Below are positions 44,901 to 51,996 of a DNA stretch of 64,000 nucleotides, piece after piece. Source of the DNA: an uncultured Thomasclavelia sp. (GTDB taxonomy: Bacteria; Bacillota_I; Bacilli_A; Erysipelotrichales; Coprobacillaceae); the NCBI RefSeq assembly GCF_944324745.1, contig NZ_CALUXO010000073.1, positions 1 through 64,000 on the forward strand, in the 5' to 3' direction. The notes under the pieces were generated by a model. It was not told the DNA's origin, ran no database searches, and saw only the letters and a list, made by a program, of their open reading frames with translations. Position 1 is the first letter of the stretch, and each line of letters begins with the position of its first letter. The position numbers and the translations under genes are program-made.

Positions 44901-47900
44901 TTATTCAGCCAATTATTAGTTTTGATCTACCACTAGGAATGACCTTAAATACTAATAGTTATACTATTGATGATTATAGCGGTATGACTACAAACTTCCA
45001 GGTTGTTGTTTATGATAGTCAAGATGCTAGTGATGGTATGGTCCTAGATCCATCTCAATATGATGTTGTTTATAACAATGTTGAAGCTCGAATTCCTGAA
45101 AACAATCAATTAGTAGGAACGGGGCAACAGACTCGTAAAGTAACTATTAGTTTAGCTGATGATTTTGAATTTAAACCAGGAATGAAAATAACTGTCAAAT
45201 ATATGGGTACTACTTCTATCAATGATACCAGTACTCGGTTATATGCACCAGCTTATTTTGCCAGTGGTCAGATTACTGAATTATCACTGGAAAATCCATA
45301 CGGTAATGCTTTTATAGTTGAAAGTAGTAGTGGCAGCAACTACAATACGTTGGTTAGCGATAGTACTTTGGATATTATTGCTGGTAAAGATCAGGTAGAT
45401 ATGACTGGTACTGGTTTGAAATATCCTAACAGCAATGGAATCATTGTAATTAATGAAACTAATTATTTATCAATTTATAAACAAGTTAAAGGTATTTATA
45501 ATGATGAATATTTAAATTACAATCAGATTGCTTCAACAGCACCGGGTGAAGATTTGGATTACCAAATCATCTTTAAAAACGGTGGTGAAAATGAAGGAGA
45601 ATCTGATCGGGCAATCAGTAAAGCTCGTGTTGTTGATATCTTACCATTTACGGGAGATTCATTAGTCAACCGAACTGACGATAATTATACTGAACGTTCT
45701 ACTAGCTTAGATAAAGCGCCAGTATTAAATTATGTTGAGGTTTTAGATGCTGTTAATGTGCCATATACGCTTTACTATTGTGTTGGAAGTGATTATGATA
45801 GTAAATTTGATGAATGGAATGAAACCAATAGAACTAAATTTACTGCCAGTGAAGAATTACCAATTGTCTATAATTCATCATGGAGCGATGATGACTGGAC
45901 TAGTGGGGCTCATCATTGGATCAAAGCTAGTGAATATACTGGTGATTTGAATTTAGTTAGTGCTTTTGCAATTGAATTCGATTTCTCTAATGATTTATTA
46001 GAACCAGGTGAAACAGTTACTATTCATGTAAAAATGACCGCTCCTGAATATGGAACTGATGAAATTGATCAAGTGACTGATCGCTTGATGTCAAATTCGG
46101 CTTTAATTGCGGTCCAACGTGATGGTACTGATGAAATTTCACCAACAGATATCACTGAAAACCGTGAAGTTAGAGCTCAATTGACGTTACCAAAAGGTAC
46201 TATTGGTGATTATGTCTGGTATGATTTAAACCGTAATGGTTTACAAGACGATACCGATATCCCAGTTCAAGGTTTGAAAGTAACTTTACATAAATATGTA
46301 ACAACTTATGATGAAGATGGAAAACTACAACGTCAGGAAATTTTCAGTGATGATGGTATGGTAACCATGAGCGATGAATATGGTTATTACCAATTTACTA
46401 ATCAGGATTGTAATGTCTTAAAAGCTGGTAAAACTGATAGCAGTTCAACTGATCCTCATGATTATGTTGGTGATCGTTACTTTGAATATCGAGTAGAGTT
46501 TGCGATTCCTGAAGATGAATCAACATATACTTATGTACCAACTACTAGATATGCAACTGATGATCAAGGCAATAGCCAAACGGAACGTGATTCAAATATT
46601 GGGAATGATCCTACTAAAGTAGGTGACCAAGCTGAAGATAACGATGAATATTGTTATAGTGAATACTTTACTTTAACAGCTACTCGTTTAGGAGATGCCA
46701 GCCTGGTTGGTGAAACTAATTTGACATTGGATGCCGGTTTTGTTGCTAAAGGATCTCTAGGAGACTATGTCTGGTTTGATGCTAATAAAAATGGTATTCA
46801 AGAAGATGAAGAAAGCGGTGTACCAGGTGTTGTGGTTCGTTTATATCAGGTAACTGAAAACGGTGAATTTAACTCTGCTTTGCCATTGGCTACAACGACT
46901 ACTGATAGTAACGGATATTATCTGTTTGAAGATCTAGTTGAAGGAAATTATATCGTTGAATTTGATATCGATGGTGTAGTGCCAACTTATGGCAGTGGTT
47001 ACTTAAATCGTTATTACTTCACTCAGGCTAATGCGGGAGTCGATAGTGCTTATGATTCTAATCCGATTGTTGAAAATTCAACGGATACTAAAGCTAAAAC
47101 AGCAGTTATTCATTTAGATTATCATGCTAGTGATATGTCTATCGATGCTGGTTTAACGGTTTATAGCGCTTTATCAGGATTAGTTTTCGAAGATCGTGAT
47201 TATTCAGATGTTCAAAACTACTTTGATCAGGATGGAAAGGAAATTGATACTGTCTTACCAGCTGGAACAATTGTTTCATTATATCAAGTTGATGCAGAAT
47301 TTGATAGTATCAATATGATTCCTGATGAGTCTTCATTAATTGCTACAACTACAATTGATGAAAATGGAAATTATCTATTTGATTTACTTGATGCTGGATA
47401 TTATGTTGTTAAGTTTACAATGCCAGAGGGTTATAGTATTTGCAGTGGTGACAGTGGTAGTGATGATACAATTGATAGTGATGTTGCTAATCAAATCGAG
47501 ACAATTGATAATCGAGTTTCTGGTTATACCAATGTAATTGAAATTGGCTTAAATGAACATGTTGAACATGTCGATGGTGGGGCTAGATTATATAGCGCTT
47601 TAGGTGATTATGTTTTTGAAGATCTTAATTCTAATGGAATTCAAGATGAAGATGATCGTCCAATTCCAAATACAACTGTCTACTTGTTTAGACGTGATGA
47701 TAATTCGAGTTCATGGCAATATTATCAACAGACTATCACTGATGAAAATGGATTATATCACTTTAGTGATTTGGAAGGTTCTACTTATACAGGTATTCAA
47801 TATCGAGTAATCTTTGATTTAAAAATGACTACGAAGATAACGATTACTTATGCTGGTGATGATATTGCTTTAGATTCTAATGCCTTAAATCAATATGTAT

Positions 47901-48532
47901 CAGGTTTTGGTTATCCAACTGATCCAATTGATTTACCATATAATACAACAGATCTAACTATCGATGCGGGAATTGTTCAGTCATTAGGTGCTATTGGTGA
48001 CTATGTCTGGTATGACAGTAACGTCAATGGTCTTCAAGATGAAGAAGGTACTGGTATTGGTAATATTAAGGTTATCTTGGAAGCCAATAACGGTGATGTT
48101 ACTAATGAAGATGATTGGGAAGAAGTTGGAACTACATATACTAATAGTCAAGGATATTATATCTTTAATAACTTGAAACCAGGTTATTATCGGGTTAAGT
48201 TTGAAGTTCCATCACAATATTATGTGACTCTATCTACTCAAGGTGAAGATAGTGCTATTGATAGTGACGGTATTTATTCAAATGATAATATCTATTATTA
48301 CACACGATCATTCTATCTAGAGCAAGATGGTTATGATATGACATGGGATTTAGGTGTTTATGATCCAACAATAACGACAAGCGAAACTAGTATAACTAAT
48401 ACTTATTTTGATGGTGGTATTTTGACAGGGGATAATATAAATAGCTTATGTTATCTGCTTCTAGCCACTGGATCTGCAAGTATATTTACTTATGGTTATC
48501 GAAAACGTAGAAAAACATCTAAATCATCATAA
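35999..48532 (+). CDS. Giant multi-domain cell-surface adhesin (SpaA/CnaB and SdrD-B repeats)
   Basis: 4177 residues in one frame. Order: signal peptide (1-40, KADD cleavage region); N-terminal head (42 to about 400); about 20 SpaA/CnaB-like domains (about 405-2680), each ending in a Gly-x-Tyr-x-x-x-Glu motif such as GTYYLKE or GDYVLVE, whose Glu normally catalyses a Lys-Asn isopeptide bond; a DUF11-like central region (about 2700-3395); five SdrD-B domains starting near 3401, 3588, 3724, 3868 and 4000 (GDYVWYDxNxNGxQD, Ca-binding type); and a C-terminal ILTGD (4141-4145), hydrophobic helix and RKRRK tail. A canonical LPxTG is absent. Extended, protease-resistant stalk for host or mucus binding. 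No sortase nearby. Confidence 0.93.
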   Translation: MGYLKKVLKQTKLLKRFGILSITLAMIIGMLNDGILTKADDTVNANISFTSQIVEQINGSYIQTTDVQSGEPFFLAIRYTISANSQGSSYTNCILSITLPEHISFIGDTSDIQGTAFDDIEYKINFEGTSAEERVINIHASELVPGQTGTLYLKMNFDNMTTPDGTKADFRGMVLTGSVVMPDSSPNFNPVSVPSATVIATASQDWIVSKDVAKQNNQDYSIENIDGKQYYSVDYRLTVAPGSNIGDIGNSYGRLNCTYRDENGNKTDGFMLIDTLPVSPVANGGATQISVYAGSNKTNPLVEGQDYDLIYNDDGSVKYIRIKYASTYGDIKNDYTTAYVPDDAYVLTTYTINAKYSYDAYRVLPANEDKIPYLLDNKAEINYLPLGESTYKKSQDNASVQVGWVDEDAPVTDITINKYLTINGGEDLDLDSKFIFDQDKQDLYYQNTDSRIRFGLYLDQACQEPAVDFEGNTVGNMTELNEAGQVIFKNINEGTYYLKEDVGNLPFVGDGVETTNGQTVYQLEVKNKNNGAVVYLRGKEVSNGQLDINNVNTDNGFGYVAFNKVGTSATSSTSGPLEGVKFLLINQEDPSLVYETYSNENGLVLFEAIPAGKYLVQEDFSSGEYDQPATIQWNVEVKANHINYPSGMSLDDDGMPYVINSSSKGKLLIKKVDQLDPSKQLDGAKFMVYGPFDSENDANIAINSNTLGAGFELSGNEESSALNKGYYVYQEITAPEGYKIDNNYYVTEVKTQTLNQVAVENEQLGKLRILKKGKLANTGVNIEVNLPGASFYLYTDENASDASIVKDSSGNPIVIQSQESISSEYNSNVVSLPAGTYYLKEFAAPEGYQLSTDIIKVTIESGKTTTQKIVNETDHYGYIQVEKVDSKAIQDPDDPSQTINKPISGVSFEIYNDHDQLIETITTNILGIAQSSFLPAGNYYLVEKDSDSLNDYVVNTDKIYVTVTNNQRTNELVKNDHLVNYKFQKVNSLTDSPLSNAQFTLYASDQQTVLAKEVTSDANGYVTFTNLIPGATYYYQETKAPDNFTLNSAMIAFTAPTIAQTDSNYTYEGNKVTNEPQGRFTVIKTQLELDQSQAVYASKQFAYFPVLSENMENDRQLAVANNTYYTLTTNKDTGTGTSIYLDAGTYWVIELNVSDPWTVQGGNNHQITVAPGNDGLNTAKINIVNELTKGKVAIKKVSSTDQNTSISATFSIYKKVNEANHDYSNDTIVATLTTSNEGGEAVSEWLDPGDYVLVETRVSGDYVLDTTPREFTIEAGKTNKVYSNTPLTNIPESTIGLEKVAIWKDDNGNVEEPLAGINFNVYQAVEVSKDSTGAVALDDKYYHKTGNVVTQITSDNKVTYSQKLEPGYYYIEEALTSEQSQDYQAASPQVVKLEAGQTTTVKFENIPLKGKIKVIKVSSVDPDEKLNGAVFEIYYVTDKTGDGIETIKASDGKTYNVEHSGISVDITSGTATLIKDDGTEQKLDGIGYSVLLEEGKEVVLKEVEAPQYYFAANTWYYVGMINKQQISEITITNIPEVHVVGDKYDEAKNRVEGAIMGLFSSSDGANDFNNLSDTEKSAVVNDQTKWASYDLLQTTVTSKESGFHFSDIDTTKTYYVLELVAPEGYNRNDKIYEVTVDTSKRINNDNKLENVTQITPGDAYYLIDTETGETLSITNYHYKQIWVKKVLDFAGDKTNLDGIRFKLYSTTIVDKDTPDAIKVMGADGDEAIYVVKDSELAIYETGTINEGKDNGAFITKTLPAGIYIIEEIDSGNSPEYNLPDYITKPSTTIYAVNLLTDSDNKDLYSENVDADNVIVNTTDNGKLALTKVSSVNSNQYLQATFNVFKQGVDYSNPANVITTITTNANGIPVLSDFLKAGKYVLIETSVESGYVLNQTPIEFTIEANKVTGVSGTRYASIDDARDNPLVVENVPMGNIKNITKTGTFIDKNGIEQTTNLAGVSFEVYHYQISNGQLVLDDTTKLNVSALSDNDGKIHFYQNSQDITDTMWLEPGNYILKETSVGNNSANGYVSNSYLGKFTIVQGQTTVALVEVNEQGQAVANSVAAINNKSTYGRLKLTKVDYYNQNIKLDGVVFEIFDVNKNKVDEITTDASGIAISKLLPAGNYQVKEKTTKDGYFLNGTGYSFVVKPLELTTTSQDGQSEITNIKQQSIKIKKIDSKTKEVITNLTNAHFTLWDQETGGNQVGEVICNEETKEIVFNGLQPDTKYYLQEETAPNGYKITNSNRIEITTTNNKQGQTELEFELENEPLGSIKIEKVSNWKIYDSTNTTNYPLAGVEFTLYLDTNNNQRYDENIDTIVIQPLTTDENGIVIFDNLEAGNYLVVESDVPENYTIDNTYYPVTVTKGKQNTTYTGNQAIVNVTNKGRFSFTKTDPDGNPLSGAGFQLWKQDSDGNYVTVASPFVVDNEDGYFLSDLLDPGNYRLEEIQAPEHFEAAAAIDFSIEAGSETVVTSDKQNTLVNQALGTVTITKYDDRSDYLTVKNEVLSGVEFGLYDLSDNLVASQITDKNGQIIFEDVAPGDYYVQEIKTLDGYQLDTTKYPVTIAANQSRVINYLPEVADGNDGEIINHSNAGRIVIKKQDDQGNGLAGAIFMITSSSNGFVPVEITTDENGLAVSDLLPASTTGRVYQVREIKAPDGYTLDEAYYDISKEMTVYPLQDQELIISNDNVDKYNYVEFTNQAINKIMDVDPQIKKYIIDGDKLIQDKSVNTPLLKDSDNERLAIRDYADGGNDVAVKKVVVEDTTMQLYYVDENNEYVPITLNDSYRINSVTIYHANDSKNHQIKAQVYYRNDENSNWQTNDQLLVNVPDANQNIQVSLENVMATEIKVEYFVENDLIATNFTTDGIDLDVTINQRPSNATVHEIRRFSNTAKVVYEYSYKDENGTVQEAKLERNSNQINVYYPLNQTNLPSVSLGIVSGENNVVYRPGDTIESTITVINQSTDRQDSDLTIIQPIISFDLPLGMTLNTNSYTIDDYSGMTTNFQVVVYDSQDASDGMVLDPSQYDVVYNNVEARIPENNQLVGTGQQTRKVTISLADDFEFKPGMKITVKYMGTTSINDTSTRLYAPAYFASGQITELSLENPYGNAFIVESSSGSNYNTLVSDSTLDIIAGKDQVDMTGTGLKYPNSNGIIVINETNYLSIYKQVKGIYNDEYLNYNQIASTAPGEDLDYQIIFKNGGENEGESDRAISKARVVDILPFTGDSLVNRTDDNYTERSTSLDKAPVLNYVEVLDAVNVPYTLYYCVGSDYDSKFDEWNETNRTKFTASEELPIVYNSSWSDDDWTSGAHHWIKASEYTGDLNLVSAFAIEFDFSNDLLEPGETVTIHVKMTAPEYGTDEIDQVTDRLMSNSALIAVQRDGTDEISPTDITENREVRAQLTLPKGTIGDYVWYDLNRNGLQDDTDIPVQGLKVTLHKYVTTYDEDGKLQRQEIFSDDGMVTMSDEYGYYQFTNQDCNVLKAGKTDSSSTDPHDYVGDRYFEYRVEFAIPEDESTYTYVPTTRYATDDQGNSQTERDSNIGNDPTKVGDQAEDNDEYCYSEYFTLTATRLGDASLVGETNLTLDAGFVAKGSLGDYVWFDANKNGIQEDEESGVPGVVVRLYQVTENGEFNSALPLATTTTDSNGYYLFEDLVEGNYIVEFDIDGVVPTYGSGYLNRYYFTQANAGVDSAYDSNPIVENSTDTKAKTAVIHLDYHASDMSIDAGLTVYSALSGLVFEDRDYSDVQNYFDQDGKEIDTVLPAGTIVSLYQVDAEFDSINMIPDESSLIATTTIDENGNYLFDLLDAGYYVVKFTMPEGYSICSGDSGSDDTIDSDVANQIETIDNRVSGYTNVIEIGLNEHVEHVDGGARLYSALGDYVFEDLNSNGIQDEDDRPIPNTTVYLFRRDDNSSSWQYYQQTITDENGLYHFSDLEGSTYTGIQYRVIFDLKMTTKITITYAGDDIALDSNALNQYVSGFGYPTDPIDLPYNTTDLTIDAGIVQSLGAIGDYVWYDSNVNGLQDEEGTGIGNIKVILEANNGDVTNEDDWEEVGTTYTNSQGYYIFNNLKPGYYRVKFEVPSQYYVTLSTQGEDSAIDSDGIYSNDNIYYYTRSFYLEQDGYDMTWDLGVYDPTITTSETSITNTYFDGGILTGDNINSLCYLLLATGSASIFTYGYRKRRKTSKSS
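37230..44070 (+). repeat. Array of about 20 diverged SpaA/CnaB domain repeats
   Basis: Tandem protein-level repeats of about 85-130 residues. The conserved end motif (Tyr-x-x-x-Glu followed by a xPxxY/GY turn) is seen about 20 times, the first near residue 495 and the last near 2643. Diverged enough that DNA-level recombination should be limited. Confidence 0.8.
46195..48370 (+). repeat. Five SdrD-B domain repeats
   Basis: Repeats beginning at about 46201, 46762, 47168, 47602 and 47995. Four carry a D-x-N-x-NG-x-QD calcium loop (DLNRNGLQD, DANKNGIQED, DLNSNGIQDE, DSNVNGLQDE). The third (EDRDYSDVQNYFD) is divergent. Confidence 0.85.
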
Positions 48533-48538
48533 AGCAAT

Positions 48539-48562
48539 AAAAGGCAGTGGAAACTGCCTTTT
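48539..48562 (+). terminator. Terminator of adhesin gene
   Basis: A 10-bp stem AAAAGGCAGT (48539-48548) / ACTGCCTTTT (48553-48562). Confidence 0.8.
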
Positions 48563-48601
48563 GCATAAATTTTTTAAGTATTTTAAAAAATATCATTAAT
48601 G

Positions 48602-48634
48602 TGTGATATTGATGTGATATCTAAATGCTATGAT
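48602..48634 (+). promoter_or_regulatory. Promoter of MucBP surface gene with SARP-type direct repeats
   Basis: TGTGATAT occurs at 48602-48609 and again at 48613-48620, exactly 11 bp apart. The second copy ends 8 bp before TATGAT (48629-48634), which carries an upstream TG (extended -10). This is the repeat and spacing geometry described for SARP activator sites in Streptomyces. Confidence 0.6.
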
Positions 48635-48665
48635 ATGACTGTAAAAAAGATAGGAGGAATGATCG

Positions 48666-50552
48666 ATGAAAAAGAAGATATTCAGGTTAATATTTGTATT
48701 AGTATTAGTTGTTGCTTCTATTGTTGGTTTAAGAATTAATGTTGATGCTAATTCTAATCTAGTTTTAGGGACAACAATTTCAGATAATCCTGATGATCGT
48801 TTATTTACAGTTCGTAATAACAGCAGTAATAATGTTGCTTATATTTATCAAGCTAGTGATAACCCTAGTCAAAGTATTGAAATGACAATTGGCGGTAATC
48901 AAACCCAAACAATTAGAGTTAAGGCTGGAAGTAATGGAACAGCATCATTAACAGTTAAGCAGTTAGATTTGGCGGGAGCTGTCTCTCAGGTAGTTAATAG
49001 CTTAAATCAGTATTATGTTAAGGTTAATTTTGTTGATAGTAATCATCAGGTAATAGCCAGTTCACGCCAGGCGATAGCGACATATAGCAGTGGTTGCAGC
49101 TATACAGCACCAGCAATTCTTACTTACAATGGCGAAACTTACGATTTAAGTGGTAACAACTATGCCGCAATTCCTTATGGAAGCCGTGAGTATACTTTTA
49201 CTTATAATGTCAGAGCCCAATTAGATTTTACGAGTAAAGTAATTTTAGTTGATCAAGATGGAATAACCCATAAAACGATTGAATATACAGTATCTAAGGC
49301 TAATGGCGGTCAAACAACCGTACCAGAAACTTTTGTTTCTTCTATTAATGGTCGCACTTATAAGATCATGAGCGGTTATAATCGTCAAGTAAGTCAAAGT
49401 TATGATCAGGGAGTTTTACAGACGGTTATTCGCTATCAGGTTCAAGATAATGAAACAAGTCAGCCATACAATATTTCTATTCAATATATTGATCAAGCTA
49501 CTGGTAGCGTGTTATTGACTAAAACATTATTAGTGGAAAACGGAAAAACAGTGACTCATGATCCTTCTAGTGCTTTTATGAAAAATGGTAAACAGTATCA
49601 ATTGGTTAGTGGTAGTTCGATAACTCATAGTTTTGCACAAGGTAAACAAGTATATCAGGTATACTATCAAGCAGTAGTAACTGATGAGACAACACCTCAG
49701 CCTATTCAGGTAAATTATATTGATTTAGCCACTGGTAATATTTTACAGATTCATGAATATACGGTAGAACCAGGTAAAACTAAAACAATAAGTTTAGACA
49801 GCAGTTTTGACTATGATGGTACTACATATATTTTAAATGGAACTCAACGTGATGATATTGATGGAACTAAGATCATCCATAAATTTGGTAGTGATGTTAC
49901 TGAATATAATGTCTATTACACTGAAAAAGGAGTCGAAGTAAATCAGTATGAAGTTTCGGTTACTTATCTAGATGTTTCACATACTAATATCGGTGAAGAG
50001 ACGATTTATACAACGAAATTAAATGCTTCGATCAATCAGCCACTGGCCATCGATTTTCCTACTCAGTATGAAGCTAACGGAACTACATATGTCTTATTAT
50101 CAGGACAGAAAAGTCACTTTGATCATGATTTCTATTCAACTAGAAGAAATTATGTAATGGTATATCGGGATATTAACGATACTAATAATGATATTGTTTT
50201 AAATCCAGTTGTTGTAGAAACAACGACTACTCCAACGACAACACTGGAAGGAACGACAGCAAACGGAACAGCGATTACGATTGATGGAGCTACTGGAACT
50301 CCAGTTATGACTAATCCAGATGGAGCAATTACAACAGTTGATCAAGATGGTAATATTGTTCCATATCAAGAAGCAGAAACTGAAATAATTGAAGAAGAGG
50401 AAACACCATTAGCTGGTAATGTAGCAGATAAGGTAAGTAAAGATCAAACTAATAATCAATTAACATACGTTGCTTTAAGTGTAGCTGGTCTAATTGTAAT
50501 TGGGGCAATAGTCGTTTATATTGTTAGAAAAAAGAAAACTAAACAAGCTTAA
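48666..50552 (+). CDS. MucBP-type repeat surface protein with degenerate anchor
   Basis: 628 residues. Signal peptide (1-28, VDA/NS); an N-terminal domain (about 30-180); four MucBP/Ig-like repeats (about 184-262, 267-337, 346-418 and 426-505) with the xVxYIDxATGxxL...Y...GKT signature; an acidic Thr/Glu-rich spacer; TPLAGN (580-585); one membrane helix (about 600-620); and a KKKTKQA tail. This is sortase-substrate layout without LPxTG; the Thr-Pro-Leu-Ala form recurs in other Firmicute surface proteins. Likely mucin or host binding. AGGAGG eight bases before ATG 48666. Own promoter with SARP-type repeats. Confidence 0.88.
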   Translation: MKKKIFRLIFVLVLVVASIVGLRINVDANSNLVLGTTISDNPDDRLFTVRNNSSNNVAYIYQASDNPSQSIEMTIGGNQTQTIRVKAGSNGTASLTVKQLDLAGAVSQVVNSLNQYYVKVNFVDSNHQVIASSRQAIATYSSGCSYTAPAILTYNGETYDLSGNNYAAIPYGSREYTFTYNVRAQLDFTSKVILVDQDGITHKTIEYTVSKANGGQTTVPETFVSSINGRTYKIMSGYNRQVSQSYDQGVLQTVIRYQVQDNETSQPYNISIQYIDQATGSVLLTKTLLVENGKTVTHDPSSAFMKNGKQYQLVSGSSITHSFAQGKQVYQVYYQAVVTDETTPQPIQVNYIDLATGNILQIHEYTVEPGKTKTISLDSSFDYDGTTYILNGTQRDDIDGTKIIHKFGSDVTEYNVYYTEKGVEVNQYEVSVTYLDVSHTNIGEETIYTTKLNASINQPLAIDFPTQYEANGTTYVLLSGQKSHFDHDFYSTRRNYVMVYRDINDTNNDIVLNPVVVETTTTPTTTLEGTTANGTAITIDGATGTPVMTNPDGAITTVDQDGNIVPYQEAETEIIEEEETPLAGNVADKVSKDQTNNQLTYVALSVAGLIVIGAIVVYIVRKKKTKQA

Positions 50553-50571
50553 TATTAATCATTCCTATTAA

Positions 50572-50601
50572 AAACAACCTCATTAATTTGAGGTTGTTTA
50601 T
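50572..50601 (+). terminator. Terminator of MucBP gene
   Basis: An 11-bp stem AAACAACCTCA (50572-50582) / TGAGGTTGTTT (50589-50599). Confidence 0.85.
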
Positions 50602-50656
50602 TAATTGCTGCTGATTATTAAATTTTAACTTCAATGCATAACCACTGAAATTGGGG

Positions 50657-50723
50657 TATAATGAAATAAAGAATAGTTGTTAAAATTAAATTAAGCAGCT
50701 AATACTAATAAATGAGGTATAAT
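50657..50723 (+). promoter_or_regulatory. Candidate promoters of the exporter regulator
   Basis: Two GGTATAAT sequences (-10 at 50657-50662 and 50718-50723), 61 bp apart, precede the regulator. Neither has a clear -35. Their repeated context (GGGGTATAAT, GAGGTATAAT) fits an activator-dependent start. Confidence 0.4.
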
Positions 50724-50767
50724 AGTAGTACTGCAATAAAAAATGAAAACAGATGATGGGGGCACAT

Positions 50768-51940
50768 ATGAAACTGCAAGTCGAATTTTTAAACACTTAT
50801 ACAATCACAACTGAAGATGATCATTGCCTTAGTTTCAATAATATAAATTCATCAAAATTAGCTATTTTATTAGCTTATATTTTATATCATCATCGTCATA
50901 AATTAAGCACATCAGATCTCCAGGAATTGATGTTTGGAACCAATGGATCCAGTAATCCAGCTAATGCCTTAAAAGCGTTGATTTTTCGTCTTCGGGCATT
51001 ATTGAATAATAATTTGGGTAAAAATAATTATATTTTATCGTCACAGGGGACCTATTACTGGAATCCAGAAATTGAATTGGATTTTGATGTTGATAATTTT
51101 ATTAATTATTATCGTTTAGGACGTAATGAAACGGATGATTTAAAAAAAGTGGCTTTTTATCAAAAAGCATTACTGCTTTATCAAGGTGATTTTTTACCAA
51201 TGATTATTAATAATAATGATAAATTGATGAATATTCGTCATTTTTTGACTTCTTATTTTTTGAATGTAGCTAATTTTTTGATTGAATATTATTTACGACT
51301 CAATGAGTTCAGTTTAGTTGAGGAAATTTGTCAGGCGGTTTTAGCTGCAAATGAAGCTGATGAAAATATTAATTGTATTTTGGTTTTTGCTTTAGTTAAA
51401 CAAGGCAAAAAATCACTGGCTATCAAACATTATCAAAAAGTTCAGAATTCCTTGACTATTTCATCAGCTAATAAAATGCAACACTATTTAGAGTTAGATG
51501 ACAGTAATAAACATGAAGTTGATTTTAATATTATCTATGAAGATTTAAATGGGACAGTTAGTGAAGGTGCCTTTGTTTGTGATTATGAATTTTTTAAAAG
51601 TATCTATCAGCTGGCATTACGAACTACTTCAAGAAAAGGAGCACATAAATCAATTGTTTTACTGACGATTCATCCTAAAGAATATATTACTAAAAATCCT
51701 GAAATTAATAATTTGGTCTTAGGAGAAACTTCCCATACTCTCCAACAAATCATGATCGATACTTTTAGAGCCAGTGATGTGGTATGTAAATACAGTATCA
51801 AACAATTTTTGATTTTATTAGATTGTAATTATCAAGGAGCCATCAAAGCCATCAAACGAGTGAAAAAGAAGTTTTATCTTCAAGAAAAATATGAGCGGGT
51901 TCTAGTTGAAGAAAGTATTAGTGAATTAGGTAAAAAGTAA
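50768..51940 (+). CDS. SARP-like (BTAD) regulator next to peptidase-containing exporter
   Basis: 390 residues from ATG 50768 (GGGGG six bases upstream; the earlier in-frame ATGs at 50753/50756 lie before that site). Same three-part design as the 34798 protein but more diverged: winged helix (LSTSDLQELMFG, ANALKALIFRLRALL, SSQGTYYWNPE), helical BTAD (about 105-235), and C-terminal domain with FRASDVVCKYSIKQFLILLD, recognisably GGDEF-like with YGGDEF changed to YSIKQF. 56 bases before the exporter, with no terminator between. Likely controls exporter expression. Confidence 0.83.
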   Translation: MKLQVEFLNTYTITTEDDHCLSFNNINSSKLAILLAYILYHHRHKLSTSDLQELMFGTNGSSNPANALKALIFRLRALLNNNLGKNNYILSSQGTYYWNPEIELDFDVDNFINYYRLGRNETDDLKKVAFYQKALLLYQGDFLPMIINNNDKLMNIRHFLTSYFLNVANFLIEYYLRLNEFSLVEEICQAVLAANEADENINCILVFALVKQGKKSLAIKHYQKVQNSLTISSANKMQHYLELDDSNKHEVDFNIIYEDLNGTVSEGAFVCDYEFFKSIYQLALRTTSRKGAHKSIVLLTIHPKEYITKNPEINNLVLGETSHTLQQIMIDTFRASDVVCKYSIKQFLILLDCNYQGAIKAIKRVKKKFYLQEKYERVLVEESISELGKK

Positions 51941-51996
51941 AATAAAAAAAGAATTTTTCCTCTTATCGAAGTAAATGAATAGTAGGAGGTTTTTTT

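Noticed and set aside
42561-48176. Short plus-strand frames of 60-70 residues inside the adhesin gene (for example 42561, 45747, 47340, 47604, 47988)
   Set aside because: Out-of-frame shadows of the adhesin coding sequence; no ribosome sites, and the protein in the main frame is fully domain-supported.
50553-50767. Double-Gly peptide precursor gene next to the exporter
   Set aside because: No frame with ribosome site and leader motif was found here or at 54049-54245.
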